Position numbers and translations under genes: made by a program. Below the pieces are notes generated by a model, which was not told the origin of the DNA, searched no databases, and saw only the letters and a program-made list of their open reading frames with translations. Positions 28,406 through 37,692 of a stretch of DNA of 64,000 bases are shown piece by piece. Source of the stretch: Aliiglaciecola lipolytica (GTDB lineage Bacteria > Pseudomonadota > Gammaproteobacteria > Enterobacterales > Alteromonadaceae). The DNA lies in assembly GCF_018860635.1 (NCBI RefSeq), contig NZ_JAHKPT010000035.1, forward strand, positions 312,241 to 376,240, given 5' to 3'. How positions within the stretch are numbered: position 1 is the stretch's first letter; each line of letters starts with the position of its first letter.

Positions 28406-29405
28406 TAAACTTATTGAACCCATTATTATTTTGTCGGCGCCTCGAGCTGGCAGCACTTTATTATTTGAAACTTTGGCTAAGCATCCCGATCTTTGGACTG
28501 TTGGAGGAGAGAGTCATCAAATTATCGAACATATACCAGCGCTGAGTACGGTTGCTAGAGGATATGTATCGAATAGACTAGATAGTGATGATGCGGATGA
28601 TGATACGATTCAAACCCTACAAACAAGGTTTTACCAAGCAGCAAGAAAAGCAAATGGACAGACTAACGCAGGTTCTGAGCAGCAAATTCGCTTACTTGAA
28701 AAAACCCCAAAAAATGCGCTGCGTATTCCGTTTTTACTTTCGGTATTCCCTGATGCTAAATTCATTTATCTAGTAAGAGATCCGCGTGAAAATATTAGTA
28801 GCATCATGGATGGCTGGCGCTCCGGTCGATTTGTGACCTATCCCGATATTACAGCTACGGATTCTAGATGGTCATTTTTGTTGCCCGATGGTTGGCAAGA
28901 TTATAAAGCAGCCAGTAAAGCCGAAGTAGCGCGGTTTCAGTGGCAAGCCGCTAATGATGCCATCCTCAACAATTTATTGCAGCTACCAACAAATCAGTTT
29001 GAAGTCGTGTCCTATCAAGATTTAGTTACACAGCCAATGGAAGTAATTGCTAGATTGACCGAATTTTCTCATTTATCACCGTTTTCCCAAAGTTTGCAAC
29101 GCTTACCTTTATCTCGTTACACATTATCGCCGCCTAACAAAAATAAGTGGAAGCGCAATCAAATTGAAGTCCAACAGCAATTACCACATCTACAGAATAC
29201 ATTGACTAAAATTAACAGCTTGCTGAAATGTAGGGGATTAAGTCAACTTGATCTAATTGATACGAATTTTGATGCTGTTGTAGTCCAAAGACCGAGCGCA
29301 GCAATACAAAACAGTCCAGAATTCCCCAAAGTATCTCGCAATGCTTTGTGCCTTTGTGGTTCAGGGAAAAGATATAAGCAATGTCACGGTATTATTGTAA
29401 AATAA
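28386..29405 (+). CDS. Sulfotransferase with C-terminal SEC-C motif
   Basis: A 339-residue PAPS-dependent sulfotransferase family protein. The phosphosulfate-binding loop APRAGSTLL is at residues 18-26 and the 3'-phosphate motif is FIYLVRDPRENISS near 130-145. The last 25 residues form a SEC-C zinc motif (CLCGSGKRYKQCHG), as in SecA tails, which may bind a ribosome or a partner protein. The start is GTG inside the methyltransferase gene. The acceptor is unknown. Confidence 0.85.
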   Translation: MALKQTNKLIEPIIILSAPRAGSTLLFETLAKHPDLWTVGGESHQIIEHIPALSTVARGYVSNRLDSDDADDDTIQTLQTRFYQAARKANGQTNAGSEQQIRLLEKTPKNALRIPFLLSVFPDAKFIYLVRDPRENISSIMDGWRSGRFVTYPDITATDSRWSFLLPDGWQDYKAASKAEVARFQWQAANDAILNNLLQLPTNQFEVVSYQDLVTQPMEVIARLTEFSHLSPFSQSLQRLPLSRYTLSPPNKNKWKRNQIEVQQQLPHLQNTLTKINSLLKCRGLSQLDLIDTNFDAVVVQRPSAAIQNSPEFPKVSRNALCLCGSGKRYKQCHGIIVK

Positions 29406-29452
29406 ACCGTCAGCTAGCTAAGCAGTAAGATAACACTAATGGAAAGACAGCT

Positions 29453-30616
29453 TTGAAACTTAAACACGAATTCATTCAGCTTCCTTTGCACTTTGACGAA
29501 AAGCGTTTACAAACGGAAATCAATCAGCTTGATCGCAGTTTGTGGGCGCCTCATCACGAAGGGTTTAAAGGTAACCTCTCTATCCCTCTAGTGTCGTTGA
29601 ACGGTCAGTTTAATAATCTGTTTAAGGGACCTATGGCCGCTACGTCTGTATTGGCTGAGACTCCTTATTTAAAGCAGGTTATCGCCAGTTTTGGAGAAGT
29701 GATAGGTCGCTCGCGTCTGATGGGGTTGGAAAGTGGTTGCGAAGTGCCTTTGCATTCAGATATTAACTACCATTGGTATAAACGCGTCCGTATTCACATT
29801 CCCATTGTGACTGATCCTAATGTGGTCTTTTATTGCGGTGATAAACAAGTGCATATGAAAGCCGGCGAAGCGTGGATTTTTGATTCGTGGAAGTACCACA
29901 GAGTTGATAATCAAAGTGACTTATTTAGGGTACATCTTGTTATTGATATCTGTGGTTCGAGTAATTTTTGGAATATGGTTGAAAATGGTCATGTACCCTG
30001 GCTGAATGATGCTTTTACCCAAGAGCAGATTAAGCATGTGGCATTTAATCCGCACAGTGACGGGAATTTTAGAAGCGAACGTTTTAACACGCCATTAGTC
30101 CTTTCTCCCGGTGAAATGGAAGGCTTGGCTAATGATCTTATTTCAGATTTGCGCTGTGTGGAAACTAATCCCCGTCAGCAACGAGATGAGATGATTCATA
30201 AAGTCCAAGCATTTTGCTATCAATGGCGAGAACTGTGGGGCCTGTATGGTTTGACAGAACAAGGCTGGCCTTCATATCACAAATTACGTCAGCAGGCCTA
30301 TGAAGGTGTTATGCATCTTGAAAGCAGCTTAGAGCTTAGTAACGGCACTCAGGCGACGCGCATGTTTTTGCATTGTATGATTGATCCGGCGTTAAATGTG
30401 GAAGTAAAAGACAGTTATCTAGGCAGCCCAGCCGATGACAATCCCAACATAAATGTTGGCCAAAATACGTCACAACAGGGCAGGTCTGCAGAGGCTTCTG
30501 CTCACAATGAAAATAAAAAAAATGACCTTCCTGAAAAATCAAAGTTAGGTAGGAATGATATCTGTCATTGCGGCTCTGGGCGCAAATTCAAACACTGCCA
30601 CGGTAAACTTACTTAG
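29453..30616 (+). CDS. Aspartyl/asparaginyl beta-hydroxylase-like protein with SEC-C motif
   Basis: A 387-residue protein. The N-terminal half is an aspartyl/asparaginyl beta-hydroxylase domain with the Fe ligands His101 (in PLHSDINYHW) and His149 (KYHRVDN) and Arg159 for 2-oxoglutarate. The C-terminus is a SEC-C motif (ICHCGSGRKFKHCHG, about 371-385), like the sulfotransferase just upstream. It starts at TTG, preceded by GGAAAG; the ATG further up runs into a stop. Likely role: hydroxylation of Asp/Asn in a peptide or protein. Confidence 0.85.
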   Translation: MKLKHEFIQLPLHFDEKRLQTEINQLDRSLWAPHHEGFKGNLSIPLVSLNGQFNNLFKGPMAATSVLAETPYLKQVIASFGEVIGRSRLMGLESGCEVPLHSDINYHWYKRVRIHIPIVTDPNVVFYCGDKQVHMKAGEAWIFDSWKYHRVDNQSDLFRVHLVIDICGSSNFWNMVENGHVPWLNDAFTQEQIKHVAFNPHSDGNFRSERFNTPLVLSPGEMEGLANDLISDLRCVETNPRQQRDEMIHKVQAFCYQWRELWGLYGLTEQGWPSYHKLRQQAYEGVMHLESSLELSNGTQATRMFLHCMIDPALNVEVKDSYLGSPADDNPNINVGQNTSQQGRSAEASAHNENKKNDLPEKSKLGRNDICHCGSGRKFKHCHGKLT

Positions 30617-30666
30617 CCTTTAATGTGATTATCTGTGCTCAAGTGCTTGATTACTTTGGCAGTATT

Positions 30667-32286
30667 CTATCTCAACGTTGATTGAATGAGTGCTTTCAAC
30701 GAGTCCATTTGTTGTTTAAATTGCGGTAAATATTGAGCATAAGCATCAGCACTTCCAAGGGCGTTTTTATGAATTGGTTGGCGAACTTGGCTAGCGCTTG
30801 GCGTTAACACTGGCTTATCCGATTTGAAAAATTCAAAACATGCATTCTCTACTGGCAAACCACAGAATTCGAGCAGTTCAGTAATATTCTTTTGCGGCTC
30901 GGATACCAACTTAGCGTAATCTAAATGATATATTTTTTCGGGGAATTGCTTAGACCAATGTCCCATTATCTTGACGTACCCAGATACATAACTTTCAATT
31001 GCTGCTAAATTGAAACTGAAGTCATTTCCATGGCTAAAATGCTGACGGTAGACGCTCATCGCATTATCGAAAGGATCTCGAATTAAATTGATGATTTTTG
31101 CATTTGGAAACAAAGCTAAAATTAAGGCAATGTGTAAATAGTTAGTGGGATTTTTATCAATAATGTACGGATGTTCTTCAGTTAAATAAGCTTTAGCTTG
31201 CTTTAGGTAAAATCCAGAATAGCGTAAACGTTGCTCATCCGTCATGTTCAACAGGCTTTGTGAATAGCCTTGTTTGCGACTCAGTTGCATGGCGATTCTT
31301 TCAATGTAGGGGAGTTCATCGGTTGCCGCTACTTGAGAATGGCTAGCCAAAATTTGTTCCGTTAAAGTCGTACCAGAGCGAGGCATACCGACTATAAAAA
31401 TGGGAGTCACAGACTCTCTAGTTAACACCTCTATATTTTGTGATACCGGAGTATAGTGACTCAATTCGTTTATTAACTGGAGGTAGCCATGTTGTTTAAA
31501 AGGACGTAGTTGCGACAGTTTAGCGTTGGCGGCTGTCATAAACTGTAAAGCTTGTGAGTACGACTTCTGTTGGGCCATAGCATGACTTAACGCAAACTCG
31601 ATTAATTCTGGCTTATTTTCTGGCTGTCCTTGTGCGATTTTTGCCAGCTTGTCCTGCATATCCTCAATTTCTTGTGACCTGAAAACATAATTTTTAAGGT
31701 CCGCTAAACCCCAATAACCATAGCCACTGTTAGCTGGATCTTGGTTAATATACTTTCGATAATATTCAGCTGCTTTTGGGGTGTCACCAAAGGCTTTGTA
31801 ATTATGCCCAAGATTTAGCAGTAATAGTGGATCTGCAAAATTGTTTTGCTCGCAAACTAAAGCAAGCTCAATAGCAGCTTGTATCTGTCCTATTTTACTT
31901 AAGCATAAACTCTGATTGTATTTGATTTTCATATCTTGTGGATGCAACGCAATGAGTTTATCCAGGACTTTATTCAGTAAAAAATACAACTCCAACTTAT
32001 TTAAGTGCCCAGCCAAAGTCATTAATTGGCGTTCACTTAAATCATGTTCATCCACTAACCCTATTAGCAGATCCAAAGCAGTGTCAAATTGGCCTTCTGC
32101 AGCCTCAATTTGATATCTGATTATCAATGCATCTGTTTGTTTTGGCTCTTTACGCAAAATCTTATTCACTGCTAACCGGCTCGAAGTAAGTTTGCCGTTG
32201 GCTAATAATTGCTGTGCGTCATGTAATAGTTGTAGGGTTCTTTGCGACAAAATAGACTCTGGATTTAATCTTGGGTTGGATTTCAT
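30667..32286 (-). CDS. TPR-sulfotransferase fusion
   Basis: A 539-residue protein with N-terminal tetratricopeptide repeats (about 20-245) and a C-terminal sulfotransferase domain. The PAPS loop IVGMPRSGTTL is near residue 297 and the second motif AKIINLIRDPFDNAMSVY near 405. No signal peptide is seen, so it is presumably cytoplasmic. I prefer ATG 32286, with AAGGTAAG upstream, over TTG 32313. It is convergent with the beta-hydroxylase and divergent from the TPR-oxygenase, with 85 bases between starts. TPRs suggest a protein or peptide substrate. Confidence 0.87.
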   Translation of the reverse strand: MKSNPRLNPESILSQRTLQLLHDAQQLLANGKLTSSRLAVNKILRKEPKQTDALIIRYQIEAAEGQFDTALDLLIGLVDEHDLSERQLMTLAGHLNKLELYFLLNKVLDKLIALHPQDMKIKYNQSLCLSKIGQIQAAIELALVCEQNNFADPLLLLNLGHNYKAFGDTPKAAEYYRKYINQDPANSGYGYWGLADLKNYVFRSQEIEDMQDKLAKIAQGQPENKPELIEFALSHAMAQQKSYSQALQFMTAANAKLSQLRPFKQHGYLQLINELSHYTPVSQNIEVLTRESVTPIFIVGMPRSGTTLTEQILASHSQVAATDELPYIERIAMQLSRKQGYSQSLLNMTDEQRLRYSGFYLKQAKAYLTEEHPYIIDKNPTNYLHIALILALFPNAKIINLIRDPFDNAMSVYRQHFSHGNDFSFNLAAIESYVSGYVKIMGHWSKQFPEKIYHLDYAKLVSEPQKNITELLEFCGLPVENACFEFFKSDKPVLTPSASQVRQPIHKNALGSADAYAQYLPQFKQQMDSLKALIQSTLR

Positions 32287-32371
32287 TAAATGGTATCTTA
32301 CCTTGATTCGCAACTCGGTTGATAGCCACTTGTAACCTGATTTTATTACCTGATTTTATTACCTGATTCTT

Positions 32372-34198
32372 ATGCAAAATCCAAATTTAGGCGCGCAACA
32401 ACGTTTGAACATGGCCATGCAGTTAATGCATAAAGGCCAATTTGAACAAGCTCTAACTCATTTCTTGATTTTAAAAGATCTGGGCATTAAAGACTTTCGA
32501 TTATTCAGAGCCATGGGGTCTGCATATGAGCGTTTAGGCAGAGACACTGACGCTAAGCGGTATTTTTCCGAGTCTTTGCTGGGCAACCCGAAACAAGTGG
32601 ATTTGTACTATGCGCTAGGCAAAATCGCTTTTCGCGCTAACCAATTTAAGCAAGCCCTGAATCACTTCAAACAGTGTTTGTCATTGGATAATAAAAGTCC
32701 GCAAGTTTGGCTAAAGTTAGGACAGACTTATTTCTATTTGCATGAGCTGGAATTAGCAGAGCAGGCATTTTTAAAATGTGAGGATATGCAAAGGGATTGT
32801 GTTGACGCAAAGCTCGGGCGAAGTCGTATTTTACAACAGCGCAATGAACACGCTACTGCCGAAAAACTATTACATTCTCTTTTACAAACAGAGCCTAATA
32901 ATTTACTGGTTGTATCTGAGTTAGCTTGGTTGAAGAAACACCAAGGACACTATCAACAAGCAGCGGAGTTATTCTATAAAAGGCTTACTATCGCCCCTGA
33001 AAATCCTGAATCTTATGAAGACTTGGCACTGGCATACTTAGATTTAAACTTGCCGGAAAAAGCATTGAATATTCTTCAACAAGGTATCGAAAAATCGCCA
33101 GATAATCGTAAACTGAACCAAGTATTTAGTTCCTTAAAATATGAAATGAATGATGATAATCATCTATCTCACTATAGCCGACAGCCAATCGAAACAATGC
33201 CGGACGGATTAATTGTCGATTATATAGTTGGATTAGTGAAAGTCGATGAACTTGCGCTAGCTAATCAGCTTGTTGATAAGCTACAACTTAATTCAGATAA
33301 AAAGCATGTAGCTAATAGTCTGCAATTAATATTATGGGAAAAAGAAAACAAACACGAATCTATTGTTAGCTATTTAAACGCTAAACAGTCATCGAAAACA
33401 GCGTTGTCGATGACTGAAAATGAAATATTGGTTAAGGCCTATCTGGCTTTAGATGAAAATCAGCAGGCAAACAAATTGCTGGATAAGATGCTCCTATCAG
33501 CGCCTGATGACCAATTGCTTTGGGCGCTTAAAACCACGGCATTAAGACAGTTAAAAAGTCCTGAATATGAGCGTCTTTGTGATTATCAAAATATGGTATT
33601 CAAACACCCTTTAATGCTTGCGGATCATAATGAGAGTATTGAACAATTTAGTCAGCGCTTACGTGTTGCGTTAGATGAAATTCATGTAAGCCAGCGGAAT
33701 CCTCTTGATCAATCTTTGCGGCATGGAACACAAACCATGGGCAATCTGTTTGGACATCAAGTCCCGGTTATTCAAGAACTCCGGGCGGCTTTGAAACGAA
33801 CGATAGATGCTTTATTGGTTAATCTGGTTTTAGATCCCAATCATCCATTTTATAAACATGCTGGCAAAAGTATTGAGTTTTCGGCAAATTGGTCGGTTAA
33901 GTTAACCGATAAAGGCTTTCATGTTTCTCATGTGCATCCAAAAGGCTGGCTCAGTAGTGCTTTTTATGTACATATCCCTCCGGTTGTCAATGATTCTAGT
34001 AAACAAGGCTGGTTGCATTTTGGCAAACCTGGTATTAAATTAGCGAATGCACTTGAAGCTCAGAAATGGGTAAAACCTGAAGTGGGCCAGTTAGTTTTAT
34101 TCCCATCCTATTTTTGGCATGGCACAGAACCTTTTCATGATACGCAAGAAAGAATGTCTGTGGCGTTTGATTTATTGCCCAATAATTCAGCAAAATGA
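32372..34198 (+). CDS. TPR protein with C-terminal 2OG-Fe(II) oxygenase-like domain
   Basis: A 608-residue protein with about ten TPRs (residues 1-260, possibly to 400) and a C-terminal putative 2-oxoglutarate/Fe(II) oxygenase domain (about 480-605). His residues in FHVSHVHPKGWLSSAFYVHI, and the later FPSYFWHGTEPF with a downstream Arg (QERMSVAFDL), fit a double-stranded beta-helix hydroxylase. No signal peptide. It is divergent from the TPR-sulfotransferase, so the two probably share regulation. The substrate is unknown. Confidence 0.82.
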   Translation: MQNPNLGAQQRLNMAMQLMHKGQFEQALTHFLILKDLGIKDFRLFRAMGSAYERLGRDTDAKRYFSESLLGNPKQVDLYYALGKIAFRANQFKQALNHFKQCLSLDNKSPQVWLKLGQTYFYLHELELAEQAFLKCEDMQRDCVDAKLGRSRILQQRNEHATAEKLLHSLLQTEPNNLLVVSELAWLKKHQGHYQQAAELFYKRLTIAPENPESYEDLALAYLDLNLPEKALNILQQGIEKSPDNRKLNQVFSSLKYEMNDDNHLSHYSRQPIETMPDGLIVDYIVGLVKVDELALANQLVDKLQLNSDKKHVANSLQLILWEKENKHESIVSYLNAKQSSKTALSMTENEILVKAYLALDENQQANKLLDKMLLSAPDDQLLWALKTTALRQLKSPEYERLCDYQNMVFKHPLMLADHNESIEQFSQRLRVALDEIHVSQRNPLDQSLRHGTQTMGNLFGHQVPVIQELRAALKRTIDALLVNLVLDPNHPFYKHAGKSIEFSANWSVKLTDKGFHVSHVHPKGWLSSAFYVHIPPVVNDSSKQGWLHFGKPGIKLANALEAQKWVKPEVGQLVLFPSYFWHGTEPFHDTQERMSVAFDLLPNNSAK

Positions 34199-34502
34199 AT
34201 TATGCGTTAGATGAAAAACTGACCTAAACTAAGTTTATAGACTTTCGTATAAATGGTCTTACCAGCTCTTTATCGCTATTTTTGAATAAATTGTCGTAAT
34301 TACATTATTTTTATTCACAAAATAGTTGAATTTTTTATAGAAAGTGTAATATGAAAATGCTGCTCGAAGTCCTATATACTGTGGTAATGCGGTTTTTTTT
34401 ATGCTTCTTTGATTATAAAAACTACCGTTAGTCACTAAATGCTAAAGTGTGGCATACGATATCTTGACAACTCGATAACTTCCGTGTGACCATTCGAGTG
34501 CA

Positions 34503-34537
34503 ATAGTGTTAAATCTGTTTAGGAATAACACTATAAT
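34503..34537 (+). promoter_or_regulatory. Probable promoter and operator of the TonB-system operon
   Basis: The perfect 9-bp inverted repeat ATAGTGTTA (34503-34511) / TAACACTAT (34526-34534) overlaps a TATAAT -10 element (34532-34537) that has a weak -35 (TTAAAT) 17 bases upstream. The arrangement suggests a repressor site on the promoter. The rest of the gap 34199-34618 shows nothing I recognise. It lies 82 bases before the DUF3450 gene. Confidence 0.5.
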
Positions 34538-34618
34538 CCTAAAAATAATTATATAGCCCCTTGTCAGTGAACTTTTCACCTAGACTGGGATTCATAACAA
34601 GAAAATTGGTTGGGAACT

Positions 34619-35389
34619 ATGTCCAAAATGAGCAAGAGAACCCTTATTGCCTCTACCGTTATGGGTGCATTTGTACTTGGTAGTAGTGCAGTCTCTGCAG
34701 ATACATTGAATGATCTTCATAAAGAAGAAGCTAAAATCCATGTTGCTGCAGCAAAATCTCAAGAGAAAATTGATAATCTCTTTCAACAATCACAAGAACT
34801 TTTAGTAGATTATCGTGCAGTTGTAGACGAAACAGAAAATCTGAAAGTTTACAATGATTATGTTGCAACTCTAGTTGCTGACCAACAACGCGGTATCGAT
34901 TCTTTGCAAAGACAAATCGACCAAATTGATGAAACTAAGCGCGGTATCGTTCCTTTACTTTTCAGAATGATCGACAGTCTTGAAAAATTCATTGAAGCTG
35001 ATGTTCCAATTAAAATGGCAGAGCGCAGAGCGCGTGTAGAACGTTTACGTGATGTTATGGGTAACTCTAACGTTACTGTTTCAGAGCGTTTCCGCCAAGT
35101 TATCGAAGCTTACCAAATTGAATTGGATTACGGTTCGAAGATTTCAGCTTACCAAGGCAACATGACTTATAACGGTACTGACATTACGGTTGATTTCTTT
35201 AACCTAGGTCGCACCGCATTAATCGCTTTATCTCTAGACCAAAAGAATGCATGGATGTGGGACACTGCAGAACGCACTTGGGTCGAGCTAGGCAGCGAGT
35301 ACTTAGAATCTAGTATCGCAGCAGTTCGTATGGCAAGAAAACAATTGCCAGTTAATCTAGTTAAACTACCCATTCCAGCTGCGGAGTAA
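34619..35389 (+). CDS. DUF3450 periplasmic coiled-coil protein
   Basis: A 256-residue protein with a signal peptide (cut after VSA, about residue 28), then long coiled-coil helices to about residue 150 and a C-terminal domain containing the conserved WMWDTAERTWVEL. The family is DUF3450, always next to a TonB system in marine gammaproteobacteria; its exact job is not established. ATG 34619 is chosen; ATG 34628 and TTG 34610 are possible. It is 6 bases upstream of the next gene. Confidence 0.88.
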   Translation: MSKMSKRTLIASTVMGAFVLGSSAVSADTLNDLHKEEAKIHVAAAKSQEKIDNLFQQSQELLVDYRAVVDETENLKVYNDYVATLVADQQRGIDSLQRQIDQIDETKRGIVPLLFRMIDSLEKFIEADVPIKMAERRARVERLRDVMGNSNVTVSERFRQVIEAYQIELDYGSKISAYQGNMTYNGTDITVDFFNLGRTALIALSLDQKNAWMWDTAERTWVELGSEYLESSIAAVRMARKQLPVNLVKLPIPAAE

Positions 35390-35395
35390 TAAGAA

Positions 35396-36748
35396 ATGAA
35401 ATTAACATTTAAATCCGTATTCGCTGCAACAGCAGTAACACTTTTAGCATCTGGTGCGCACGCTCAGTCAACACTTGATCAATTACTAGATGAAGTGAAG
35501 CAGAATCGTGTTTCTGAAGCCAGACTTGATAAAAAACGTGAAGCTGAGTTCCAATCAGCTCGTGCAGACAAACAAGCTCTATTAAGAAGTGCTCAAGCAG
35601 CATTGAAAGCCGAAGAAGCTCGTGGTGATCGTCTCGCTAAGCAATTTTCTGATAACGAAGTGACGTTAACAGAAAAAAGCACAGAACTAGACATGGCAAC
35701 TGGTGACCTTGGTGAAATGTTTGGTGTTGTTCGCCAAGCTGCATCTGAGTCTTATGGACGTATCGCTACATCAATTGTTAGTGCTCAGTTCCCTGGTCGT
35801 GCTGCATTCCTAAAAAGAATGTCAGAAGAGTCTGAAGGTCTTCCAAATATCCGCGAATTAGAAGATATGTGGATTGCTCTTCAAACTGAAATGACTGAGT
35901 CAGGTAAAATTGCTCGTTTCAATACTGAAGTAATCAACCTTGAAGGTGGTTCTTCACAACAAGAAGTCGTGCGCGTTGGTGCATTTAACTTGGTCGGTGA
36001 AGTAGGTTACTTGGTATATGATGATCAAGAAGAAAAAGTTCAACCTTTAGGTCGTCAACCAGACGAGTTCCAAGCTGAAACAGCTCGCGAACTATACGCT
36101 TCTACTTCAGGAATTATTCCTACTTTTGTTGACCCTTCAAGCGGTGCGATTCTTGGCCTATTGAAACAGAAAGCAACATGGGAAGAGCGTTACCATGCAG
36201 GTGGTCCAGTTGGATATACAATCACTGTAATGTTGGTGATTGGTTTGTTGATTGGTTTCTACAAAATCATCACACTTACACTTATCAGTGGCAAAATGCG
36301 TTCACAGTTAAATAATCCTGGTTCTCCTTCATCATCCAACCCACTTGGACGTGTATTAAAGGTTTACAACGAAAACAAAACTGCTGACACTGAAAACTTA
36401 GAAATGAAGTTGGATGAAGCTATCCTTAAAGAACTTCCTTCTATTGAAAGTGGTATTAACATCATTAAGATTTTTGCTGCTATCGCTCCGTTACTAGGTC
36501 TACTAGGTACGGTACTTGGTATGATCGCTACCTTCCAACAAATTACGTTGTTCGGTACTGGTGACCCAAGATTGATGGCTGGAAGTATTTCAATGGCATT
36601 GGTAACTACAGCTCAAGGTATTATCGCGGCTCTTCCGCTAATCCTTATGCACAGCATCGTTGCTGGTCGTAGTAAATCAATCGTGCATATCCTTGACGAA
36701 CAAACTGCGGGCATAGTAGCTGCTCACGCAGAGTCGGAGAAAGCATAA
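35396..36748 (+). CDS. TtpC-like MotA/TolQ/ExbB family protein
   Basis: A 450-residue protein: a signal peptide cut after AHA (residue 23), a long periplasmic coiled-coil domain (24-270), then an ExbB-type proton channel domain with three helices (about 275-298, 355-378, 400-422; GLLGTVLGMIATFQ). This extended ExbB matches TtpC of the Vibrio TonB2 system, thought to link the inner-membrane complex to the outer membrane. It is followed by a second, short ExbB. Confidence 0.9.
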   Translation: MKLTFKSVFAATAVTLLASGAHAQSTLDQLLDEVKQNRVSEARLDKKREAEFQSARADKQALLRSAQAALKAEEARGDRLAKQFSDNEVTLTEKSTELDMATGDLGEMFGVVRQAASESYGRIATSIVSAQFPGRAAFLKRMSEESEGLPNIRELEDMWIALQTEMTESGKIARFNTEVINLEGGSSQQEVVRVGAFNLVGEVGYLVYDDQEEKVQPLGRQPDEFQAETARELYASTSGIIPTFVDPSSGAILGLLKQKATWEERYHAGGPVGYTITVMLVIGLLIGFYKIITLTLISGKMRSQLNNPGSPSSSNPLGRVLKVYNENKTADTENLEMKLDEAILKELPSIESGINIIKIFAAIAPLLGLLGTVLGMIATFQQITLFGTGDPRLMAGSISMALVTTAQGIIAALPLILMHSIVAGRSKSIVHILDEQTAGIVAAHAESEKA

Positions 36749-36749
36749 T

Positions 36750-37274
36750 ATGGCTGACCTGATTGGATTATGGGATTCTGTCAGGGAGTTTATCGCGACA
36801 GGAGGCGGGGTGTTATACCTCGTCGCTTTAGCGCTCTTTCTCATGTGGGTGTTAATGATAGAGCGCTTTTGGTTTTTAAATTCTGTGTATCCTAAGATGA
36901 GAAAAAATATCATCAAAGATTGGGATGCTAGAACTGATACCACCTCCTGGTATGCGCATAGAATCCGTGATGCTTGGATTTCACAGGCTTCAGACAAACT
37001 AGGCAGTAACATGTTACTGATTAAAACCTTAGTGGCAATGTGTCCTCTAATTGGTTTGCTAGGAACAGTTTGGGGCATGATTAACGTATTTGAAACTATG
37101 GCGACGCAAGGAACCGGTAATGCTCGATTGATGGCAGCTGGTATTTCAATGGCAACAATTCCTACTATGGCAGGTATGGTTGCAGCTTTGTCTGGCGTTT
37201 TCTTTAGTTCTCGTTTGGAATCAAAAGTTAAAATCGCCAAAGAGAAGCTGATTGACAGCCTTCCTCACCATTAA
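36750..37274 (+). CDS. exbB: ExbB-type proton channel protein
   Basis: A 174-residue MotA/TolQ/ExbB protein with helices at about 20-40, 92-115 and 130-155 and the motif PLIGLLGTVWGMINVFETMA. It provides the proton-conducting pentamer of the TonB motor. It begins one base after the TtpC-like gene stop. Confidence 0.93.
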   Translation: MADLIGLWDSVREFIATGGGVLYLVALALFLMWVLMIERFWFLNSVYPKMRKNIIKDWDARTDTTSWYAHRIRDAWISQASDKLGSNMLLIKTLVAMCPLIGLLGTVWGMINVFETMATQGTGNARLMAAGISMATIPTMAGMVAALSGVFFSSRLESKVKIAKEKLIDSLPHH

Positions 37275-37285
37275 GAGAGAAGTTT

Positions 37286-37690
37286 ATGGCTCGTAAAGAA
37301 CGTGTACCAGAGGAAGATGCAGCGATTGATATGACACCGATGCTCGATATCGTGTTTATCATGCTTATCTTCTTCATTGTAACCACTGTTTTCGTTAAAG
37401 AAGCAGGGATACAGGTGAATAAACCCGGCGCTAGCCAGGCGTTTTTATCTAAAAACGCTAATATCTTTATTGCTGTCACGGAAGACGGTGTAATTTGGAT
37501 GGATAAGCGCGAAGTTAAGGTTGAATCTATTCAAGCGAACCTTGAAAAGCTTTTGGCCGAACAGCCTTCAGATGTTGTGATTATTCAAGCAGATGAAAAA
37601 GCTGAACATGGTATTGTGGTGAAAGTGATGGATCAAATCAAAGCCGCAGGTATCGACCAAATCTCAGTAGCAGCTAGAGGAGCATCATAA
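37286..37690 (+). CDS. exbD: ExbD/TolR-type biopolymer transport protein
   Basis: A 134-residue protein with one N-terminal helix containing the essential Asp (DMTPMLDIVFIMLIFFIV) and a periplasmic domain ending DQIKAAGIDQISVAA. It couples proton flow to TonB movement with ExbB. Confidence 0.95.
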   Translation: MARKERVPEEDAAIDMTPMLDIVFIMLIFFIVTTVFVKEAGIQVNKPGASQAFLSKNANIFIAVTEDGVIWMDKREVKVESIQANLEKLLAEQPSDVVIIQADEKAEHGIVVKVMDQIKAAGIDQISVAARGAS

Positions 37691-37692
37691 TC

